From contig JAOXYB010034318.1 of the NCBI GenBank assembly GCA_028565635.1, positions 1-14,088 on the forward strand: a stretch of 14,088 nucleotides of DNA, in the 5' to 3' direction. The stretch comes from Phoronis ovalis (Eukaryota; Phoronida; Phoronidae). A model generated the notes under the pieces. The model saw only the letters and a list, made by a program, of their open reading frames with translations. It searched no databases and was not told where the DNA came from. Positions 8,161 to 14,088 of this stretch are shown here, piece by piece (the stretch's first letter is position 1; each line of letters opens with the position of its first letter). Both the position numbers and the translations under genes were made by a program.

Positions 8161-8691
8161 CCCTTACCAGCTTCATATTTGGTTCATAACAGAATTTCTT
8201 ATTTTTAAATAAGAATATGTTATGTTAACCATTTTGGAATCAAATGTCTGAATATTTTTTATAGCATTTAATATTTGAAAAATATTTGTTCATTTCAGTT
8301 ATATTACCAATTATTTGTAATATAATAATAAATCATTCAATAATTAATTAATTAAAATTCCTCAACCAAAATGTCATTAATACTCTTATTAATAATACAA
8401 AAATGTAACTTTACATACAAATAGTGATAGTTTTAGTGGGAAGACCAGTATATAGATAAGGTTCGCATCCAAGGTAAGGGTCTTAAAGCTAGCTTTTATG
8501 ATCCGACTCTGAAATACTTAGCTGAGTGATAAGCATATATTATGTGCATTGCTTGCTTGCTAAACCCGGAATGTCAACTTAACTTTGCTAATTTGTTATC
8601 TTGTTTAACCAAGACTGTCCTTTGTTGATACTGCTTGTTTGAGTAACGTTTGTGTTTGATTTGTATATACCTCTGTCAGATTTCAATATTC
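8161..8691. other. AT-rich stretch with no recognised feature
   Basis: No frame or repeat of note apart from simple taattaattaatta at 8341. A tRNA-like B-box near 8460 was examined and dismissed. Confidence 0.45.
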
Positions 8692-9173
8692 CCTTACGAA
8701 AATGTTCTATAGAATTCTATAGAATTCTATATGAAAAACGCTTTTGGGATTTACTAAATTTTTAATTAGTGCATTAAGCAATTAATAAATAATTAGTTTA
8801 ATTGTTTTTATTAGGAATTGCTCAGTTATGGTAAATTTACAAATTTTAGCTTTATAATTATTAAATTGATAAATATTCATAAGCATCAAAATCAGCAGTG
8901 TTAAAATGTTATAACCATTTCACAAACTGAAAAGAAAAAAATCCTACAGAACATTCTATACAGGATTCTATAGAATTATATAGAGAAAGCTCTATAGAGC
9001 ACTCTATAAAATTCTATAGAATTCTATAGAAAATCCTATAGGGCTCTCTATAAAATTCTACAGAGCTCTTTATAGAATTGTCTCTATGCTATAGAGCTTT
9101 CTATAGAATTCTATCGTTTTCTATAGAATTTTATAGAGTTTTCTATAGAATTCTATAGACATTTTTCGTAAGG
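8692..9173. mobile_element. Inverted-end element filled with TCTATAGAATTC palindromes
   Basis: The left end starts ccttacgaaaatgt and runs into tctatagaattctatagaa. The right end, reverse complemented, starts ccttacgaaaaatg and runs into tctatagaattctatagaa. About 33 bases therefore match, with one or two single-base indels. The right half (about 8942-9160) consists almost wholly of overlapping, imperfect palindromes of CTATAG and GAATTC; a unique AT-rich core lies at about 8732-8940. No protein frame is present. No convincing target-site duplication was seen next to the ends (flanks caatattc and tttaacaa). The structure fits a non-autonomous fold-back or MITE-like element whose palindromic subterminal repeats have expanded on one side. 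Confidence 0.75.
8942..9160. repeat. Palindrome cluster of CTATAG / GAATTC
   Basis: Within about 220 bases the hexamer CTATAG and near variants (ctataa, ctacag) recur every 8-20 bases, often joined as CTATAGAATTCTATAG. Because every unit is near-palindromic, many alternative hairpins are possible. Related units occur at 8706-8730 just inside the left end. Confidence 0.85.
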
Positions 9174-9429
9174 TTTAACAAGTCAAATACATCTCTGGAA
9201 CACTTTCCCTTGCTAACACATTCACTGAAACCATGTTTGTTCTCAAAACTGTACGTTACACTAACAGCTTCGGTTTTTATCTGAAACACCTTAATATTTA
9301 ATAAGGTGTAACTGCAGGTCAATGCAAGTAATTATTTTGACCCAGATTACTTCTAATATGGCCGACTGGCATTCATGTTTGTTACCGAGAGGGCACATCA
9401 CATAATTATATAAATCCACCCTTTAGTAT

Positions 9430-9837
9430 TTCGCACCTTCTCAACTACCGTCTGGGTTTAACCATAGTCAATATATGTTTAAGCAGAAGTACGATGATCC
9501 CTTATTTCTGTATAAAGTGTCAGGAAAACTTTGACACCAATCAAATTGGAGCTTACAATAATAGGTATAATAGTGGACCAAGCGGGTAGGGGGTCGATCA
9601 CGCACATGCTGTGCTGACAGAGTTTATCTATAGTCCGCTAAGAAAAAAAGCAAATTCCCGGCGATACCTATTCAGAATGAGTCATAATGATAGAATAGAG
9701 GTGGTAGGCGATGATGGATCACGCAGAGAGAAAGGCCTATCTCGACTGGCAAAAGATTAATGGCGTAATTATTTCGTTCTTGTTAAATAGAAGGAATATA
9801 ACAAAAATTGACTATAGTTAAGCCCAGACGTTAGCTG
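9430..9837. other. Spacer within the repeat array
   Basis: No copy of the array cores is seen here. The pair atcacgca appears at 9597 and 9719, and a tacctattcagaatgagtca segment lies near 9666; neither gives a clear unit. Confidence 0.35.
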
Positions 9838-9877
9838 GGAAGGTACAGAACACTAGCGAATGGATTTATTCAGACTG
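9838..9877 (+). repeat. Dispersed repeat fragment, copy 2
   Basis: The stretch from gaaggtacagaacacta to tttattcagact matches 3443-3481. In the other copy a perfect palindrome overlaps its left edge; here the left side reads gttagctgg and is not palindromic. Confidence 0.55.
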
Positions 9878-11300
9878 AGGGTATTAGGTGTATATAATAG
9901 GCTAGTTGACGTTTTTGAATAACCTTGAAAAGTTATTCAAATGCCTATCCGAATCTTTGACATTTTTCATACTGTGTATGTGTAATTCTTTGTCTCGCAA
10001 TACATCTTTCAGTTTTATCCGATCACCTTTATATTTGATACAGGGTATCGCAAATGGATGTGGGAAAAACAACTTCTGTTTTATCTGATCAGCTTCATAT
10101 TTGATACAGGATAAGCATAGATCAAAGCATGCCAATTTTAATGTTGACTCGTATTGCTTCTAAGATAGACGACTGACAATTTGAATATGATTCAAGAAGG
10201 CCATGGGTTATTGGCGTTCATTCACAAAATGAGACATGTTGGGAAAGTTTGGATCCACGAGACTAATGGCTGTACCAGGTGTATGCAAATGGTCAATTAG
10301 CAGTTCATTGTTGATTTTAATTTTGGGCTGGATCACTTCCAAGATGGCTAACTGATGGCTATGTTTGTTCCCGAGAGCGCACGTAACATTGCGCCGCATA
10401 CAGGAAAGACAAAGCATTGACCAGATCTTTAAGCTGGATTCATGAAGGCCATAGGTTAGTGAGTGTACTGAGTGACATTTTATAAAGATCTTGAGAAGTG
10501 GGTTTAGTGCTAATCCTAATTTTTGACATTTTTGAGTGTAGAACTTTGTCTTGCAATAACTGCTTTCATTTTTATCCAATCAGCTTTATCCTTGAAACAA
10601 AGTACAGGTCACAGAGCATGTCAAATATAATTTTGACCCAGATCACTTTCAATATGGCCGACTGGCGGCCATATTTTTACTTGAAATTGTACGTCACAAT
10701 AATGGCTTCAGTTTTATCTGATCAGCTTTATATTTGATATTGGGTATAAGTATAGGTAGACGTGCACACCACGTTTAATTTTGAACCTGATTGCTTCCAA
10801 TATCGCCGAGTGTACGTGGCTGTTTGTATCACGAAAGTGCATGTCACATTGCGCGTATACCAGAAAGACGAAGCATGGCTTTGATGGTCCGAAGGTGGAT
10901 TGAGGAAGGCTATATATGTTGAGGGGTGTAATATAGGCTAGGTGACATTATAAAATGACCTTGAAAAGTTGGACAAATGGTGATCCGAAGCTTTCAAATT
11001 TGTTAAGCGTAACATTTTCTTTGTCTCACAGAAACTGCTTCAGTTTTTATTCGATCCGCTATATATCAAATACAGTGCAAGTACAGGTTACAATGCAGGT
11101 CAGTTGCTATTTTACTTGGATCTCTTTCAATATGACCAACTGGCAGTGATGTCAGGATAGGGCATATGACGTTGCGCCACATACCAGAAAGACACAGAAC
11201 AACAGGTGGTGGATGTATTATGCTAGATAGCTTTTTAGAAAGACCTTGAACAGTGTGTCAAATGATGGTCCAAATCTTCAACATTTATTGTATATGGTAC

Positions 11301-11784
11301 TTTGCTTTACATATGTAACACATAATGCTACTACTTCAAAATTGCACCGCCCACTGCACATCAGTACACTGGAAGCCGCATACAACCTAGCTAGAACATG
11401 ATCTGATTCTAGGGATGAGATGGGCATGCAGCGTTACAAATGTCTTGTTAATATATTTTCAAGGCCATCTCAACATAAAACATTTGGAAACTGTCTATAT
11501 ACTCTTGGCTTCATATCAATATAAAACAAATTAAATTTTATGAAAAATTTCAATTCATAACTTTGCATGCACACAATACTATATACCTCTATGAAAAAGT
11601 AACATCCCATCATACTATGTGTTTTATGATACCTTAGTATTGTTCACAGATACGTTCAAGACTTAATTGAAAGTAACACGTTATTGATACTTGTATAAAT
11701 TTCCTGTTTCTTTACTAAAGATAGCAGACGTTCTGGCTGCAAGAGGCAAATACTTTGTTACCCTTCCATCGGGTACTTGTCTAT
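11301..11784. other. AT-rich stretch with no recognised feature
   Basis: Follows the last array copy. There is no supportable frame. The segment acatcagtacactggaa near 11357 recurs with a change near 12737 (acatcagtacaatggaa), which is too short to classify. Confidence 0.4.
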
Positions 11785-11848
11785 ATTCCGAAGGTTCATT
11801 GGTCCGAAGGTTCGTTGGTCCGAAGGTCCACTAGTCCCAAGGTTCATT
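11785..11848 (+). repeat. Four-unit 16-base tandem repeat, consensus GGTCCGAAGGTTCATT
   Basis: Units at 11785-11800, 11801-11816, 11817-11832 and 11833-11848 are each exactly 16 bases with one to four changes from the consensus. A fifth start, agtcctatt, follows. The same core is found at 5787-6005. Because 16 is not a multiple of three, the frames that cross it on both strands cycle through frames and show no real protein periodicity. Confidence 0.85.
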
Positions 11849-11849
11849 A

Positions 11850-12510
11850 GTCCTATTAAATACCCATTACAGGGAATGTCGTGGGGCTCTAGCGAACCTG
11901 TAATACCGGTATATCCCGGAATATATATTTTAAGAATGTTTGCCGTACACACATTTTACCGGTTCCTTCATTTACTGCTACTACAATTCCACTGCTATGT
12001 TTGCTGCTTCTTTTTCTTCCTTTTTATGGAAATAACTAACGCATATATCAAATCTAAAATTAATTTAGTACAACTCAATTTTTAAATCATGATGATATCT
12101 TTAGAGATGTCTAAAATCGCTGTTCGGCTACTTACAAGTCGGCATTTGATCTAAAAGTGCTATAAGTGTTCTAAAGCTATAGATGTTTCTGTCTCTTTTT
12201 TGAGGTCCAGTGCAAGTATTCTGAATATCGCGTACGTTCTTCTTTTAGCCATATAACAATAGCAAGACTGCAAACAGGATAGCTGATATTAGATTTCATG
12301 GAAACAAAAAATGCAAACGTAATCGCTCAGAAAGAGTTCTCACAGCGCATAGTGATTGTAATATTTTATTTTTTATTTCCATCTGTAATGTATATGTCCA
12401 AGTTATTTTTCATGCAACACAGGTTATTCATGTTCCTTTCTCGTTTTATTTGATAACACTGTGTGTTTTTTTGGGATTGAGTAATACCAATGTTAAAAAA
12501 TATTTTTTTG
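11850..12510. other. Stretch with no supported gene
   Basis: A plus-strand frame extends from the 16-base repeats to about 12085, but it is a repeat followed by Phe- and Leu-rich T-run translation. Nothing else is recognised. Confidence 0.4.
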
Positions 12511-12540
12511 TTGTTTTATCCGGGGGGGGGGGGGTAAAAC
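12511..12540. repeat. G13 run enclosed by complementary arms
   Basis: The left arm gttttatcc (12513-12521) can pair with the right arm ggtaaaac (ending at 12540), with one unpaired or wobble position, leaving the rest of the 13-G run (12522-12534) as loop. The G run itself is the second long one in the window. Confidence 0.6.
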
Positions 12541-14050
12541 ACTAACACATAAAATGGACAGAAATGTATTCCCATGTGTTTGCAAAGCATTGTCGCTGTG
12601 CTGACAAATCCTCTGGCTGCCTGCAAAGAATTTTTGTATCTCAAAGATTCCATTTTCCAAAAGTAATGAGAGACGGGTTTATTTTACACTACGTCTTTTT
12701 ATCTGATGTTATATTACTACTGATATAATTTTTTTGTACATCAGTACAATGGAAACAGAAATGAACTGCTATACTAAATTACGGAATAAAATTCAATATT
12801 TCGGTCACTGACCACTAGACAGCTGAAGCAGAGGACGCGAAATATATACTACGGCACCAAGGCTTTTTGTATGCATCTGCTCTGAAATTCATGAAATACG
12901 ATATATAAGAATGATATTTAACCAGAAGGACACGAGTTTATGGAGCAACTAACACAAGCATGCCGACTATTTACATTTGACGAAAACCAGCTATACATAT
13001 GGAAACATGTTCGAGAGTGAATCCGCTATACGGTAAAACAAAGTATGAACAAAATTTAATTTCGTTACAATATATAAATATACATGTGTACTAATAATAC
13101 TAACTTTAATTATATCCGGACCATTTTAGATGACGCAAAACGAAATGCTCTGAGCAAGCAATGTCGAGCTGTCGAGCTTTATCAAGCTATAACAATTACG
13201 CATCCATAATTTAATTTCTGTATATTGAAGGTTTTATTCAGAAAACATTGTACATCAGAGACCTCTGGTGGACCAACTGTATATTATCATATTATTCTGG
13301 GTTATACACAATTGTCCAAAAGGTATGCAAATTAGAGGCATCAAATTTTGTAGTATGTTTTAAAGTGTTATGGTTTTTTTTGGTTTATTGTAGGTTATCA
13401 TATCTACTCCTCATCAGTGCCTGGATATCTTGGGCTTTTAATTTAAATTTTGTGGCATATTTGAGATTACGCTGGAAACTTAATTTTGTGGTATATTCGA
13501 TTATACAACTCTCAGATAAATTACAGTCCTGTTCAGTATCTAAATATATGTCAACGAGTAGTAGTTTGTTTACATAGCAGCTTCTGAACAGACTACAACA
13601 TATTTGTTTCAAGCAAAGGAGGCAATATTAAACTTCATAATTTCAACATGTAATACAAAGAGTCACTTTATATTACTGCACTCATATATTTTGTTCCGAA
13701 CACATTAAAAAAGGTACCAATCTCACATTTTGTAAAATCTTGAGTATTTGAGAGTACAATTTACTTCTACATCCGGGTATATATCGTCTGCTTTCTTAGT
13801 TGCCTTGCGCAATTAGTGAGTCAAGTTTAGTAGGGAGTTTAGTTGTGTTTCTGTATTGCGTACAGGACAGGTTGGTACAGATTATTTTCATTATTATTTG
13901 TTTATAAATGATCATCATATACAAATCCTCTTTACTTAATTTCTTCCATCACTGTAAACACCATTTTAGAACTAGGCTTAAAGTGTAACCAAGTGTTCCT
14001 TGTGACTTGTGAATAATGCTGAAAGGGTCGTTGTCGTAAGGGGTACTACA
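12541..14050. other. AT-rich stretch with no supported gene
   Basis: About 1.5 kb. Frames at 13248-13577 (plus) and 13385-13612 (minus) overlap each other and neither shows a domain. The plus-strand one is hydrophobic because of T-rich codons; the minus-strand one ends KLKAQDIQALMRSRYDNLQ, which is protein-like but unrecognised. A short hairpin tgtacatcagtaca lies near 12735. Confidence 0.4.
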
Positions 14051-14074
14051 GAAGTGTACCCAGGGTACAACTTC
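14051..14074. repeat. Hairpin at the right edge
   Basis: GAAGTGTACCC and GGGTACAACTTC are complementary around a single A, with one bulged base. It lies close to the window end, so whether it is the start of a larger element cannot be seen. The last 36 bases are locally G+C-richer. Confidence 0.55.
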
Positions 14075-14088
14075 CGCAAGGCGGTAAA

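Larger units (their letters stand above)
9236..11300 (+). repeat. Strongly diverged repeat array, six core copies
   Basis: A core reading ttgacccagatcacttccaa, then tatggccgactggc, recurs at 9337, 10143, 10325, 10633, 10781 and 11114. A second core, cagttttatccgatcagc followed by tttatatttgata, occurs near 9275, 10010, 10074, 10564, 10708 and 11041. A third, gaccttgaaaagt, occurs near 9922, 10487, 10957 and 11242. A fourth, cgcataccagaaagacaaagc, occurs near 10396, 10853 and 11178. Core spacings alternate between about 150-180 and 310-330 in the dense part, suggesting a composite unit of roughly 480 bases with deletions. The 9430-9890 part is a gap in the array. Open frames on either strand at 9902-10135, 10208-10579, 10498-10737 and 10955-11149 are chance readings of the repeat: the same peptides recur in different frames. 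Copies differ by much more than 10 percent, so the array is old. Confidence 0.75.

Noticed and set aside
8421-8480. tRNA gene or tRNA-derived SINE (A-box-like tagttttagtggg, B-box-like ggttcgcatcc)
   Set aside because: The B-box has a wrong base and the neighbouring bases do not form T-arm, acceptor or anticodon stems.
8692-9173. CRISPR-like array
   Set aside because: The repeats are overlapping palindromes without uniform spacers, in a eukaryote-like context and within inverted ends.
9902-10135. 77-residue minus-strand protein with two CIKY motifs
   Set aside because: The internal duplication is the repeat core cagttttatccgatcagc occurring twice, not a protein repeat.
10208-10579. 123-residue minus-strand protein
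   Set aside because: It is the longest open frame, but it is a translation of the diverged repeat array; the same repeat words appear in other frames at the other copies.
11777-12085. 102-residue plus-strand protein
   Set aside because: Its first third is the 16-base tandem repeat, which shifts frame each unit, and the rest is T-rich low-complexity translation.
13248-13612. Overlapping plus and minus frames of 109 and 75 residues
   Set aside because: They shadow each other in AT-rich DNA and neither shows a domain.

Overview
The window looks like intergenic or intronic DNA from an animal nuclear genome, probably a marine invertebrate and most likely a mollusc or other lophotrochozoan. It is AT-rich, has no long open frames and no operon-like gene packing, and it is crowded with dispersed repeats, miniature inverted-repeat elements and poly-G runs. 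The organism assignment is inference: it rests on the repeat style (AGGTCA/TGACCT-rich repeats, GGTCCGAAGG 16-mers, TCTATAGA palindromes) and on the only recognisable protein remnant. No intact protein-coding gene, rRNA, tRNA or CRISPR array could be supported.

Left part (1-2770). Positions 1-430 hold a degenerate tandem repeat in which perfect TGACGTCA palindromes alternate with spaced TGACCT-like half-sites. The minus strand from about 2763 down to 1958 carries the clearest protein signal: a broken member of an invertebrate family combining a C2H2/C2HC zinc finger with a SAP-like tail. Its parts are in the expected order but are split by stop codons and frame changes.

Middle (2770-8160). 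This is mostly unassigned AT-rich DNA with insertions. They are a 20-base perfect palindrome at 3431-3450, a 377-base inverted-repeat element at 4953-5329 bounded by TA dinucleotides, a 12-G run at 5716, GGTCCGA-type repeats at 5787-6005, a fragment beginning like a hAT transposon end at 6360, and a GCGAGCAG/poly-T repeat at about 7920-8160.

Right part (8160-14088). A 482-base element at 8692-9173 has matching inverted ends and an interior built from overlapping TCTATAGA/GAATTC palindromes. From about 9236 to 11300 lies a strongly diverged repeat array with six recognisable copies of one core and several of others. Short frames inside this array are translations of the repeat. A four-unit 16-base tandem repeat sits at 11785-11848 and a 13-G run inside complementary arms at 12511-12540. 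The rest, to 14088, shows no supportable gene and ends near a short hairpin at 14051-14074.

No genes work together here. The content of the window is a layered record of mobile and tandem repeats around one dead gene copy.
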